Source: Enoplosus armatus
Lineage: Eukaryota; Chordata; Actinopteri; Centrarchiformes; Enoplosidae
NCBI RefSeq assembly: GCF_043641665.1
Contig: NC_092188.1
Span: 14,157,704-14,221,703 of the forward strand
Direction: 5' to 3'
DNA: 64,000 bases
How positions within the stretch are numbered: position 1 is the stretch's first letter; each line of letters starts with the position of its first letter. A program made the translations under genes and the position numbers. This document shows, piece after piece, positions 53,001 through 64,000 of this stretch. The notes under the pieces were generated by a model, which was given only the letters and a program-made list of their open reading frames with translations, did not search any database and was not told the origin of the DNA.

Positions 53001-56000
53001 CATGATTAAACTAACAGGTAAATCAATTTATAAAGGTAGATTAACCAACCATCAAGCGACCCCTTGTGACAGCACTGTGTACATGCAGTAGAGAGCCATT
53101 CTCCTCTTCAAACACCTCAGCTGACCACAGACAGCAGTTGACATGTGCCCACTCATTCTGGCCCAAGTACAGCAACCTGCCTGCTTCCTACAAAACAAAG
53201 ACACAAAGGAATTTGTGAATCCCCTTGGAGTAACCAATTAATGCTGTGTGCACAGTATTAAAAGCAGTTTACTCTCTAAGCTGGGTATTTACTATTAACT
53301 ATGGTTCATTTTCATGTTTAATGCATTACTTACATTAGGTTTGAGGTCTCCATATTTTTGGCACAACGAACACTGTCTCTCATCATCCTTAGACCATCCG
53401 GTGTCTAAATCAGCTTTTGAAAGTCGGCCCCTTTTCCCTAATCAAATGTACAACATTTAAGATTTAAAGGCCAAACACTGCACAAGATTAAAAAAAATGA
53501 CTAGCCAATTCTACCATTGTCTCTTCTGAATTGCCAGCATTACCTTTGAATTTGAGCCTCACAGCCCTGCTGGTTTTGAAGTGGTTCTGGCTTGTTGGCT
53601 CCCCAGACATCGGAGAAACTGCCTCTTCTTCCTTTACATCCAAGCTTTGGCCGTTGTCATCCTGTAGGAGCCCCAGTGAAGCACTGGACAAGAGCTCCTC
53701 CCTCTCCTGCCACTGGGCGTAAACATGCTCCGTTGTAGGAGGATGAACAGCATTGGATAGCATCCCCCTATTTAAGAAAGAAAGAGTTCAAAGGCTAGGA
53801 AATGTTTCTTTTGATGCCATGGAAAAACAGAACAGTGCTTGTAACTTTATATGTATACAAGTAGGTATGCAGTACACCAAATACAAAATTATGATGAAGG
53901 ACTACCTCCACATAGTACTTTTAAAACATCGTTAGTTTTCAAAAATGAATGTGCTTCATTATTTTTGGCATAAGCCATGTATGCAAAGAGTAATTTTCAA
54001 ATGAATATACACTTATAAACAAACCAGTAAATGGAAGCCATTACTCACATGGGCAAGTCTTTGGTACAAGGGTTCCACACCTTTGGGTCTTGGCTATTGA
54101 ACCAATTAAATACCTCCTCAAGGAGCTAAAGAGACAAATCATGAGTCAATTATAAATGCTCACTCACAAGCATATCTTAAACTAGTACATAGCTTCACTT
54201 TGCAGTTTCTCACACTCCCATTAGCAGCATAACAATTAAATATAAATAATAAATGAACAGACAATTCTCAGTAATCTTGGCACTACTTTTTTGGTACCTT
54301 TAAGTAGTAAGAGCGTGCCAGGGCAGTGGGTCTCTGCTCCTCTGGAAGGTCCTCCTCTTGCTCAAGCCTCTTCCGCACCACCTGAACCACATCTTCATGG
54401 AACATTTTCTGCAAAAAAAACATTTTTTTTGTATCCATTACGTAATACACCACTGTACAGGCATGATGCCTTGCAGAACAACACCCAGATGCAGAAACAC
54501 TATTAGGGGCATTCCTAACATACAGCATGAGACCATCATCCTACAATACTGTATGTTACAGTGGGAGGGAGGGCTGGTGCCTATTCTTGAACTTTGGTTG
54601 TCAGTTACATTATATTGTCTGAGCCCCCTGGTTTCCTGTGAGGCTTGAAGTCTTGCATATCATAAAGTCTTATTGCTGTCAGGTGTATAGGATCTAGTGT
54701 GTGTTTAGACACTTAATAAGAGGTTGTGTACTCACCAACGTGGTATAAAGGCCTTTGTCAAACTTCTTGCCTACAGCTCGGAGGTCACAGGCTGGATGTC
54801 CTTCTATTCCACCATCAGGATCAACCAACTTCTCACACTGCAGCAGAAACCAGAGCAAATTTGACATGCTACAGCAGTACTAATACAAAAGATCCAGTGA
54901 ACAGTAGCACCATCTAGTAACTGAATTTGATTAAATTTAAGTTTTGCAATAACTCTAACATAAACACATCATGTGACCATCTTTTTTGTCACATGGTACG
55001 TTTGATTCATAAAAAAACAAAGCTGGGTCTCCTACCTGTGAGCAGGTAACAAGGTGCTGGGTGAGGGTAGAGGAAAGCAAGCAAGCCAGCACCTTTTCCA
55101 CCCCGGCCCTGAGCTCAATGTAGAGCAGCTCTCTCCAGGCACTGGGCTGGGTCACACTACATGGCCGACATGAATACACTACACTCTCGGGCAAGCTGGA
55201 CAGGATCTCATACAGCTCATCTGAAATAATTTTACAGGAGACATGGAATTTAGCAATGGAGGTTTAGTGAAATTAATTTCTAGCCAACATCTGCTCACAT
55301 ACCTACAGCATTTCTTCTGCATTTTCAAGAAAACAGGAACCCACAATAGAAAACATTTTCACTAGATCATGTGCACATACAGCATGATGCCATCGCTGGC
55401 ACTCTCATCCTCAAAGAGATAAAGAATAACAATCACCTGTTAGATCCTCACACTTGGCATGTACCCAGTGGTTACAGGTGCCACATTGCATCATCTGACT
55501 GTCATAGTCATTGTCCTCATAGCACTTGAAGCAGATTGGACAGTAGTTACCTTTTGAGAGAAAGAAGCATTCAGAAAAGATTAGCCTCAAAATAGACTGG
55601 TAATGTTGGTAGACAATAAAAGGAGCTGACAGATCCCCAAATGCACTCAAGGCTTAATCCTCACCCAATTCATAGAGTTTTGAACAGTCTGGACAGAGTC
55701 CTTTGTCGTGGTTCCAGTCAGTATCCCAACTCTTCCCCGGTGTAACGCCACAACTTTTACACCTGATGCATGTCATACAAACCTGCACAGAAACCATCAT
55801 ATTAGGACTAGCAATCAATATGTTCCAACCTCAGCATCCTTACAGTAAACATAAATGACTTTGTATGAACCCACCCAAGCTTTCCTCTTCTTGTTTTGTT
55901 TCGGATAGTTGGGTCCCAGGCAGGAAGTATGATAACAGTTCTGGCATCGTTCACACTCCAACAACGGCTGAGGAAGACATGAAATGTGTTGCTTACTGAC

Positions 56001-59000
56001 TGAGCTACATTAATACTGAGAAGGAAAATATAGCAGACAAATTAGCAGGCTGTACCTTTGAGTGCTTGTTTTTTCTGCCGCACACATGGCAAAACTTGCA
56101 GCGACGACAGCACCAGTTTTCCTTGTTCTCCTCAGAGGGGCGCTCCGCTGGTTCAAGGCAAAACTGGTGGAAGGGCTCACAGCATACTTGGCAATACAGC
56201 ATCTGCAAAAAGAAATTCACAAAAACAAAACTTTTTTGAATTTGAAAATTGCCGTCAAAATTATATAAACCTCCTGATATGAGATTCAAGCTTTTTTCCT
56301 CTGTATCATTTGGTGTTATGTTTTACTACAACACAACTGTAAGAACCTTATCAGTCACTAGCTCAACACAAATTTAAGATAGTAGGAGAGGCAAAAAAAC
56401 AGATCAACTATTTCTATTAAAATAGAGCAAAATGTATGAAGTAGTTACCTCATGTTGCCCTTTACTGGCACAAAGGAAGCATACATAGGGTGGCATGATT
56501 GGCGCAGAGGTCAATATACTTAAACCACCCATATTCCAGACATTCTCCAAAGTACAATCCTCCTGAAAACAAAGACACCGTGTACACAACATAATTAACA
56601 GCTGAGAAAAGACTGCTTACAGTAGTTACCAGCATAATACCATGTCTGCTGACCATTATTATTTGGGAAAAAACATACAGCTACGTATAATCTCCATCAT
56701 GTTTCAGTTGCGATATATGAATAGTGGAAAAATGTTGCTCTATGGTTAAAATGCGTCATTGAAGAGATCAGCTGAATCACAAAAGTCATGCAGTATATAT
56801 AATTTGGAATAAAGAAATATGCACTGACCTCTAGTGGACAAAAATAATAATGTTATGTAGTGAATTACAATGGCTTTAATTTACTACATGCGTGACTTCG
56901 AGTAATCTCAGCACTCTGAGATTAATACACTTTCTGTGGAATGACTAACGTTTGAAAAAAACAAATATGTTAAAACTTTAAACCCCTAGCTCTGTTGGTT
57001 ACAGAATGGGTGGCACCAAACAGGAGTTCTGGATGTTTTAACCACTGAACATCATCATATACAAAGTGTGTTAATATTACAATATATGTGACGTACTGCA
57101 ACAAGTGACCTACCTTGAAGTCAACCCTGATTTTGTGAGTAGGTTTAGAACACTCAACATCTCTCTGCTCAAACCCATGGGCTAGGGCAGCCAGGACACT
57201 GGGTGGAGTCTGCTCCAAAGGACCCTGAGAAACAACCAATAACATGAATGTGAGCAGTAAGGGACACACTTAAAAGTGCTAATATACTTCGACCAGGGTT
57301 TTTCCTGGGGGGGGGGGGGGCTCTGGACCGAAGGAGAGGAAAGAGACAGGTTAAGTGAACGTTACTTGAGTTGACGACAACTTGTTAGGTGGTGTTCTGT
57401 CAGGAGATGCAGTGACTTAAAGCGGCAAAGCGTATGACTCAAAATGATGCTTCTGAGGCCAAGACAATTGGGCACATTAGCCATATTTGAGTTGCCTCAA
57501 AGACCACGCACCGATTGAAATAATGTGGAAGACATCACTGTAGTATACACCTTAGTTGAGGAGTGGCTGAACAAGAACTAGAACTACTGGCTACCAGAAG
57601 TGCAGACATTTATTTTGGAAAAATATACATTCCAGAAATAGACAGCACGTCCTGGATTTGCAAAAAGAAACAGGAAGGAATGAGGGGGTTTCTCAGCATT
57701 TAGCATGTTTTCAGAGACATAATTGGCAGGTTGGTGTCGTTGGTGATTGTGACAATATGATATTAATTGGGATCAATCAATGCAGTGTGCCAGTGCCGGC
57801 CAGCAGACCTTTTTGAAATGTTTGCACAGCATTGAGACTTATTGTGTGACAGAGCAAATCAAAAAAACTGCCACAGATACAAGTTGTGTCGACTGATCAC
57901 ACTCAGAATTACCCACCTTCTCAGGCTTACGTCGACCTGGTGGTACACGGTGTGAGCTGGACTTTCGATGCCTGACTTCATCATCTGAAATGTCTCCAAG
58001 GAATCCATCCAGTGAAATAAAGTCTTTTGAGGACAGAAAAGACAAAATGTATTATTAATAGGCACATCACAAGGCTTGATACTCCTGGAAAAAACGTTCT
58101 ATAAGTTCAAAGAAATTAAAGACTACAACTCTACATTATATGTAAGCAGATACTTATCTGTGTAATTAAGAATAAAAATACTCAACTGCAGCATAAATCT
58201 CATCTGGTTTCTGAATGTTAATTTACCTTGACTGAAACGGTGTCCGGCTCCCCTTCTCCTGGCTGGCGAAGTAGAGCTTTGGACAGCCTTGTCATCTAGA
58301 TCAGAGTCGTAGTCCACCAGGTCAAAGTAGACACGGGGTTTCACAACACGCTTTGGCTGCTTCCTTACTGACGGACTGTGGCTGTCACCCTGGAGACCAG
58401 ATGGTGAGTCTGCAGCACCCTCATTCCCTTCGTCATTACTCGAATGACCCCCGCTGAGAGAGGATCGCCGGCGTTTAGAGGCACCTTTAAAAAAAAAAAG
58501 AGGTGGCATGTAGCTGACACGCTGAATGTTATGGAAGTATTACAACATTTAGTTGCACGCTCAAGTGAAAAATTACCTTTGGGTGCTGTTCTTCCGCTTA
58601 GCCTGCGTGCTTTTCTCTCTTCAATTTGATCACATCTCTTATACCTTATGATTAAAAAAAACAAACAGATTAATTATCTTTAAAAACAGTGATGCGCTCC
58701 ACTACAACTAAGAATTAAGTATACTACAACTTACACACAACACTGCCGTTTGGTATTGGGACCGCCAAACTTCGGTTTGTCAAGGCAGTTCATGCACTTC
58801 CCACAATCATCCTCGTGGTTGCAGCCTTTACATACGCCACACCTCCGAGAGCGATACCCAAACGGCCCGAGTCCTTTCCGTTTCATAAAATTAGACGGCT
58901 TTTTGACCTTGGTGACCTTTGGATCTGTCAGTCCAGGACTGTCTGATTCAGAGGGAGACCCAATATCTGCAACAACAATAGACATCCGTTACTCAGTTAA

Positions 59001-62000
59001 GTAGTTCATCATTCACCTTTCAAGATGAGGTTGCAGTAGCAGATAGTTTGGTGGCCCTTTTTTTGGTTTGGACATTGACTCACGCCCAGCCCATCATTTT
59101 GAAACATAGATACCTAAAGAATAGGGGTGTAATTATTCATATATTACACTGATGCATTCTGGTTCAAAGCATCTGTCTGCTTAAAAGAAAGAATCAAATT
59201 TCTCTACTCCTTCATCCTCTGCCAGGATAGAGAAGCTGAAACTAGTACAAATCCCCACTTCTACCACTACTGCTGCTGCTGCCATCAAGTCATGAGATAT
59301 TTTATGAGCATGTCTAAAAAAGCCAGACTACCAATCAGTTTACGCTTACCTTTAGTGATGTCTGAGGGGGAAATGCCAGTTCTTTCATGCAGAGGCAAGG
59401 CGCTAAGTCTGGGAATGTCATCTGGTACCAAGGCTCGAGGCTGCCCCAGCACCACAGAGGCAGCACGACACACATGCTTGATACGTGGACCTCCTGCTCT
59501 ACGGAACTCCTGGCACAGCGGGGAGATGAGCTGTGGCTGGAAAAACAAAGTGAAAATGAAAATGAAAAATCAGATCAGGATAGATGCACTGATGTAAAGA
59601 GGCAGGAATTGACAGGGGGTACACTTAACAGAGAATGTTTTCATTTGCTCCATTTCGACTGTAGCAGGAGTTAAATTAAGAACAATAAACATAGGTAAAA
59701 TTAAAGAGAGAAACAAGACTTTTAGTTGCATCAATTTCTGCCTATTGATTTGTACACTTACTTGTCCTTGAGGTGGCTCTGTCTTGACTGGAACATCAGC
59801 ATCAAGCTGAACCCTCTGCTTCCTCCTTTGTCTCTTAGAGGTCACATCTCGAGACCTGGCGCCAGCCGGGCCAGATAACAGCTATGGGGTTAATAGGAAA
59901 AAACAAGGCATCAATACAAGCCTGCATCGTTACAAACACTTACAAGGTTTTCCTCATCTATGACAGGTCCTATTACATACAATTTACCTAATAATGAACA
60001 ATTCAAGTCTAAAATGACAGAGAACGTGTGACCTTACCCCAGAAGACTTAAGCTGTTTCTGCTGGTCAATCTTAATGAGTTGGACCTTGGCTTTCCTGAG
60101 GAGATTGAACATTCTTTTATTTGCACCAGTGAGGCGCGCTCTTTGTGAAGCTCCCTTCTCCACAGATCCAAGATAATTGCCTTCACCTGCGACTGCGTTC
60201 TGCTCTGACTGCAGCTCTCCTGTGAATATAAAGTAATACATGCCAATTTCTAGTCCATAATAAGTAATAAAGCAAATGTTGTTTGCGTAGCATTAAATAA
60301 TTATGCTTTTTATTTTGCGTACCTGAGTGATGTTGGGCAGTGTCTTTCCCTGCTAAATCCTCCTCTTTACCGTGCTGAAATGCAAGGGACTTGGAGTTCA
60401 GAGTCCTAACACACACAGAAACTTTTCTCACCACTCCAGGAGAATCAAGGTCTTCTATCTTGAGCTTGGATTTCTCCTTCTCTGCGTTTGTATTCCTTTG
60501 CCTAAGGCTGATGCTCATGGCCTCATCATCGAGTCCTTCTGCTAAATCAACGGGAGGCTGAGGAGGTTTACTTATACTATCCATCTCTGTTGTGTTCTTG
60601 CTTTTGGGAAGTCCTGTGTGTGCCTTCTTTAGCCTTTGATAAATCTTGAGGTGAGCAGTTTGTTTGTTAAACTTAAGGGAACTTTTCTTTTTCTGAGCAT
60701 CCAAGTCAGTAGATACTTCTGTGGGCTTAACTGGTGTAGATAAAAACAGATCCTCACATTTGTCCTCTGGAGTTTTGTCCAGTGTATACACTTCCTCGCT
60801 GGACTCTTCCGGCAGATGCCACTTGAAACTAGAATTCTTTAGAAGAGACTTCTTCTTTTCAATTTTGCCACTTTTTCTTTCAGAAAATAGGCTGTCAGCT
60901 AGATCAATGTCGTCATCTAGGTCCTGAGCTGAAAACAGATCGACATCCAATTGAGCTTCACTCAATATGTCCTCTTCGTCAACTGGCAAGATGGGAGATA
61001 TCGCCCTGTCTGTCCCATCATCTCGCCTCTTTCCCGGACGCATTTGCAAGCCCAGTTGTAAACCCTTCTTTGGGGAGTTTCTTCGAGGCAATACCGACAT
61101 TCCAGCATCATCCATAAACCTTTGCGGGGTCTTGATCACTCGTGAGGATCTGGCACTTACAACAGGCATAATGAAGTGCTTGATGTTTTTTACAAACTTT
61201 GATTTACCAGGCTGGGCATCTACAACATCTGCTTGTCCCCCATCAACTAATGTGTCTGTTTCTTCCTGCTTCAAACTATCTTTGTCAAGCCCTATTTCTA
61301 TCAGCTTAGAAATGATTTTAGCTTGTGGCTTTGGCCTTTTAGACCCAATAAATTGAAGGCCTGACTGTGTCTTTTGGTACTTTTTATGTATACCAATAAG
61401 TTTGGCGCTTGGGGACGGTGTGGTAGCTGCCAATGGAGTGGAAACATCACTGTCCCCCTCAACAATTTCCGGGCTATTATCAGATAATTTAAGAGGAGCA
61501 AACTTCCCATCTCTGCTCCTGTGCCTGTGCTTCTGGCGCTGGCCAATCAAACTTTTACGCCTCTTCTTTACTTTCTTGAGAGATTTATTTTGTAGGCACG
61601 ATGTTTTTGGATCACTTGCTTGACTTTCCGACACCAATGATTGTTGATTATCTATCAACTGAATGTCTGTTTCCTCTTTTACCGGTGGCTGTATCTGCTC
61701 TTCTTCCACTGACAAAGTGTCGTGTTTTGCCTCAGGCTGGGTGCAGTCTTTTGTTTCTGACTGAGTTACCTCTGTTACTAAAGGCTGTGTATCTTCCTTT
61801 AGCACTGACTCTGTGATAGTAGCTTCAACTGTAGCCAACTCTGTGTTGACAGCAGTTTCAGGAGCGACAACAGCCTTCTTCCTTTGAACAGACCTTTTTT
61901 TCCCTAATTTATTATTTCTACATCTTCTAGGTTTGGAAGGCACAGGTAATGGTGTGGCCTCTTTGATCTGTGGTTCTACCTCATCCTCCACATTCTGGGG

Positions 62001-63847
62001 AGAAACTTCACCTGGCACCTGTGAGAGGTCATCAGTGATCTTTGAGGAATCCTTGTCAGGAACTTCAGAGGAGTTTTCACTGGTCACCTGTGAGGGGTTC
62101 TCAGCCAAAACCTGACAGGAGTTTTTAGGAAGACCATGTGAGCTGGAATCTTCGGTTGAAGCCTGAGAAGAATCTTCCACTTGCACCTGCAGAGTCTCTT
62201 CATCCTGTGGACTCGTTCTAAGCCTCCGTTTCTGAGTGGTCACTGGCTTATGACTGACAGACGTTGTCTGTGCTGAATCCAAGCTTGATGTCCTCCTCCT
62301 TAGTCTCCTAGTTGGTGAGACTTCAGTATCCAGACATGATGACTTATCCTCATTAACTTCACTTAGATCTTTCAGAACATCATCTTTCTTTTCAGGCACA
62401 GGACTAACTTGTTGAATTAAAAAGGATGGCTTTGAGCTTTTATGTTTACCAGGAGAGGAGACCTTTTTGATCTGAAGAGGTGGGACAACTTTCTCACATT
62501 CCGTTTTAGTCGTTTCTTGTAGAGGTGTTTCATTTATGTGTTCCACTTCAACTTCCACCTGTAAAGTAGACTTTTCCTCAAGAGGCACGTCAGCCTTGTC
62601 TTGGGGAACCTTCTCATTACTGTCCGTACTTTTACTCTCTTGTGGGGCTGAGTTATCCAGTTTAGACTTTTTATCCATCCCCTTCAAACTCTTGTTCACA
62701 CTGGTGTCACAAAAAGTGGACTGATCCACTTCACTGACCGTCTTCTCTGTTACTTTGACAGTGTTTTCAGCACCCTGTGTTTGACCTCCTCCCTTCACTA
62801 ATGTTAAACTCCAGACAAATTTTCTCCGTTTCTTCTTTCGGGTAGAGTTCTTCCCACTGGCCTGTGCATCATATTTAGGGTTTCTGATCTTTCTCAACTT
62901 TAAACTTGGGACCCTCATTTCCTCGTTTTTCAAAGGCCAACTGTCACTGGATTTCACAGCTATATTGTCAGTCTCTGTGGATGATGGACCATGGTTTTCC
63001 GGTGCCGTAACATCCTTACTCAGCCTCTTGCTTTGCCTTCGTCTGTCACTTCTTGCCGATGGTTTGGCCTCCACTGTTCTACAAACTTCTGGCTTTGACT
63101 CTGCAAGAATGGCATCACTTTTACTCAGACTTTCTGGTTCAGCTGCACTGTCTGGGATTCTTTTAGAGAGTGGGTTAGTGACTCTATTGCTCCTACGAAT
63201 CACTTGTTGATTAACTTCAGAATCTTGCTCTGTCACAATTTCCTTATGCTTTAATTTCTTTGCGTTTGTTTTTGGCTCAACAGTCTCGCTCTCCTTTACA
63301 GTGTCAAGTGTTGATTTTTGGTCATCAACAACAACTTTGGCGCTAGTCTGGCAGACAGGCTCTGTTGTCTTTGAAGCAGATCTCCCACGCCTTCTTGCAG
63401 GTACTGTTCCCCCTCCCTTATCTTCTGTGCCATGTTTATCCTCATGTGGTTCAGTTTTTAATTTGACGTGAGCACTTGAAATCTGGTCGCCCTGAATGTC
63501 CTTGGCTTTAGGCTGATCCTGAATTCCTTTTATCTTCAACTTCTTCACAGACTTTTTATGAGGTTCCTTTACAGTTTTCATTTTCTTTTTGGCCACCAAC
63601 TTTATAGTAATCCTCGGTGCTGCTGATGAGGCTCCGCTTTTAGTGGACTGTCGGACCATAGTGTTTTTTCCTTTCGAACCTTTCCTGCAATCCTTTGCAG
63701 GCTGTGCTTCAGGAAATAAGCCGTGCATTTCCTCCAAAGATTTTACATCTTTTACAGGATCAGGTGGGGTAATAGCTGCCTCCACTGCTGGCGTTTTAAG
63801 TGGTAGCTTCTCACTTTGTCGTTTAGATTTTGTGTTGACAGCATCAC
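45760..63847 (-). CDS. kmt2b: histone H3K4 methyltransferase KMT2B (5' exon beyond window)
   Basis: Nuclear MLL-family lysine methyltransferase, the catalytic subunit of a COMPASS-like complex. Thirty-four exons run leftward: 63847-60323, 60219-60038, 59881-59762, 59536-59350, 58966-58735, 58644-58577, 58484-58227, 58023-57917, 57224-57114, 56562-56449, 56202-56056, 55967-55875, 55782-55665, 55550-55437, 55220-55036, 54837-54736, 54408-54298, 54125-54049, 53767-53544, 53437-53334, 53187-53050, 52864-52706, 52606-52489, 52386-52308, 52210-52050, 51939-51772, 51651-48498, 48380-48280, 48103-47966, 47834-47582, 47303-47196, 47029-46946, 46291-46162, 46035-45760. They give about 3747 residues in one frame. 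Order: basic N-terminus, CXXC, three PHDs, degenerate bromodomain, extended PHD, FYRN, Taspase site, FYRC, Win motif, SET, post-[20 protein letters not shown] and [10 protein letters not shown] match KMT2B rather than KMT2A. The menin-binding N-terminus is off-window. Confidence 0.95.
46292..46945 (-). other. kmt2b: kmt2b intron within the SET region, nothing seen
   Basis: Donor GTTAGC just below 46946 and acceptor TCGCAG just above 46291. AT-rich, with no repeat or RNA recognised. Confidence 0.55.
47582..48103 (-). other. kmt2b: KMT2B FYRC domain and Win motif
   Basis: Exons 48103-47966 and 47834-47582: [19 protein letters not shown], then [18 protein letters not shown], then [16 protein letters not shown], then [20 protein letters not shown] is the arginine-containing Win motif that docks on WDR5 in MLL family enzymes. 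It sits at about 47583-47620. Confidence 0.9.
48498..51651 (-). other. kmt2b: KMT2B giant central exon with Taspase-1 site
   Basis: A 3.15-kb exon of about 1050 residues, Ser/Thr/Pro/Gln-rich and apparently disordered. [14 protein letters not shown] at 50708-50749 matches the Taspase-1 cleavage site (cut between D and G) of MLL proteins. [14 protein letters not shown] and [17 protein letters not shown] match conserved short blocks of human KMT2B. An acidic FW motif ([10 protein letters not shown]) lies before the cleavage site. It is longer than the human equivalent. Confidence 0.85.
52050..53437 (-). other. kmt2b: KMT2B extended PHD and FYRN exons
   Basis: The extended PHD is encoded by 53437-53334, 53187-53050 and 52864-52706 ([48 protein letters not shown]). 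FYRN is encoded by 52606-52489, 52386-52308 and 52210-52050 ([52 protein letters not shown]). FYRN pairs with FYRC after Taspase cleavage in this family. The exon at 53187-53050 uses a weaker GTTGGT donor. Confidence 0.88.
54049..55220 (-). other. kmt2b: KMT2B degenerate bromodomain region
   Basis: Exons 55220-55036, 54837-54736, 54408-54298 and 54125-54049 encode [35 protein letters not shown] and [17 protein letters not shown]. This aligns with the divergent bromodomain next to PHD3 in MLL proteins. Acetyl-lysine binding is doubtful in this paralogue. Confidence 0.75.
54409..54735 (-). other. kmt2b: kmt2b intron, nothing seen
   Basis: Donor GTGAGT next to 54736. The acceptor is preceded by a T-rich tract interrupted by A (TTTTTTTTGCAG). 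Confidence 0.55.
55437..56562 (-). other. kmt2b: KMT2B PHD fingers 1-3
   Basis: Five exons. PHD1 runs from [16 protein letters not shown] to [18 protein letters not shown]2 runs from [14 protein letters not shown] to [21 protein letters not shown]3 is [20 protein letters not shown], then [19 protein letters not shown]. The PHD3 aromatic-cage tyrosines, methionine and tryptophan are retained, so H3K4me3 reading is expected from the family. Confidence 0.9.
56563..57113 (-). other. kmt2b: kmt2b intron before PHD1, nothing seen
   Basis: Donor GTAGGT next to 57114 and acceptor TTTTCAG next to 56562. No feature recognised. Confidence 0.55.
57225..57916 (-). other. kmt2b: kmt2b intron with G14 run
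   Basis: Donor GTGGGT next to 57917 and acceptor TTCTCAG next to 57224. A run of 14 G on the plus strand at 57307-57320 lies about 80 nt upstream of the acceptor. No other feature seen. Confidence 0.6.
57307..57320. repeat. G14 homopolymer
   Basis: Fourteen G in a row on the plus strand (C14 in kmt2b pre-mRNA). Length may vary between individuals or reflect sequencing error. Confidence 0.85.
58577..58966 (-). other. kmt2b: KMT2B CXXC zinc-finger exons
   Basis: Exons 58966-58735 and 58644-58577 encode [20 protein letters not shown], then [15 protein letters not shown], then RQCCVYKRC. All eight cysteines of the two CXXCXXC clusters and the final pair are present, as is the KFGG motif. The family domain binds unmethylated CpG DNA and recruits the enzyme to CpG islands. 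The domain is intact and splits across a phase-2 intron at Val. Confidence 0.93.
58967..59349 (-). other. kmt2b: kmt2b intron before CXXC, nothing seen
   Basis: Donor GTAAGC next to 59350 and acceptor TTGCAG next to 58966. It contains a short GCAGCA/CTGCTG run near 59270. No gene seen. Confidence 0.55.
60323..63847 (-). other. kmt2b: KMT2B N-terminal giant exon (basic, disordered)
   Basis: A 3.5-kb exon, about 1175 residues, rich in Lys, Ser, Glu and Thr. AT-hook-like basic patches are present: [12 protein letters not shown] near the start and [17 protein letters not shown] mid-exon. An imperfect Ser-Gln-Val repeat lies at about 61985-62195. Towards the end the conserved block [20 protein letters not shown] matches mammalian KMT2B. 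Its acceptor at 63848-63849 (TTTTAG) shows that at least one earlier exon exists. Confidence 0.85.
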
Positions 63848-64000
63848 CTAAAAAACAAAAAATGTAATATTACAAAATCCATGGCTCCTCCAGTGGATGC
63901 AAAATCAGGATAGAAAACAACCCTCATTAATATCGTGTTGCATGCTTAATTCAAACTTTAACTTGTATGTCGGTCATAAATTACACTACATGTCATGTGG
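63848..64000 (-). other. kmt2b: start of upstream kmt2b intron
   Basis: The acceptor TTTTTTAG adjoins the exon at 63847. The upstream exon with the start codon is beyond the window. Confidence 0.6.

Overview
The window is nuclear DNA from a ray-finned fish, most likely a percomorph teleost. The genes are vertebrate and split into many GT-AG exons with compact introns. Gaps and introns carry short inverted-repeat elements with the 'TTTTGGGAAATA...TTAGCTTAGCATAAAGACTGGAAACA' type of sequence that I recognise as common in acanthomorph fish. I also see a degraded fish LINE and many CA/GT microsatellites. No bacterial, organellar or viral gene was seen.

Layout, left to right: (1) 661-11578 (+), aplp1, an amyloid-precursor-like protein without its signal-peptide exon, followed by a roughly 3 kb 3' UTR that starts with a C33/(AC)n tract. 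(2) 14.6-22.5 kb, about 8 kb with no gene that I can support. (3) 22856-28294 (+), zbtb32, a BTB / three-C2H2-finger repressor. (4) 37078-31253 (-), a divergent Kir3/GIRK-like inward-rectifier potassium channel with a long N-terminus and an arginine next to the selectivity filter. (5) 39426-42621 (+), igflr1, a TNF-receptor-like membrane protein. (6) 63847-45760 (-), kmt2b, an MLL-family H3K4 methyltransferase lacking only its 5' exon(s), which lie beyond the right edge. Exon-intron models were built by hand from splice sites. Reading phase closes across all exons of all five genes.

The gene set aplp1, zbtb32, igflr1, kmt2b matches the human 19q13.12 neighbourhood, where ZBTB32 and KMT2B are adjacent and KMT2B and IGFLR1 are tail to tail. 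This supports orthology. The genes do not form a pathway: the products are a synaptic adhesion/processing protein, a lymphoid transcription repressor, a potassium channel, an IGF-like-family receptor and a chromatin writer. The Kir gene is the unexpected member of the block.

Most notable observations: the Arg before TIGYG in the Kir channel; a truncated copy of an aplp1 exon inside a repeat element in a later aplp1 intron; joint loss of two growth-factor-like-domain cysteines in Aplp1; a NAGNAG acceptor in the Aplp1 cytoplasmic tail; opposing poly(A) signals only about 30 bp apart between igflr1 and kmt2b; and a 23-bp perfect hairpin in the gene desert.
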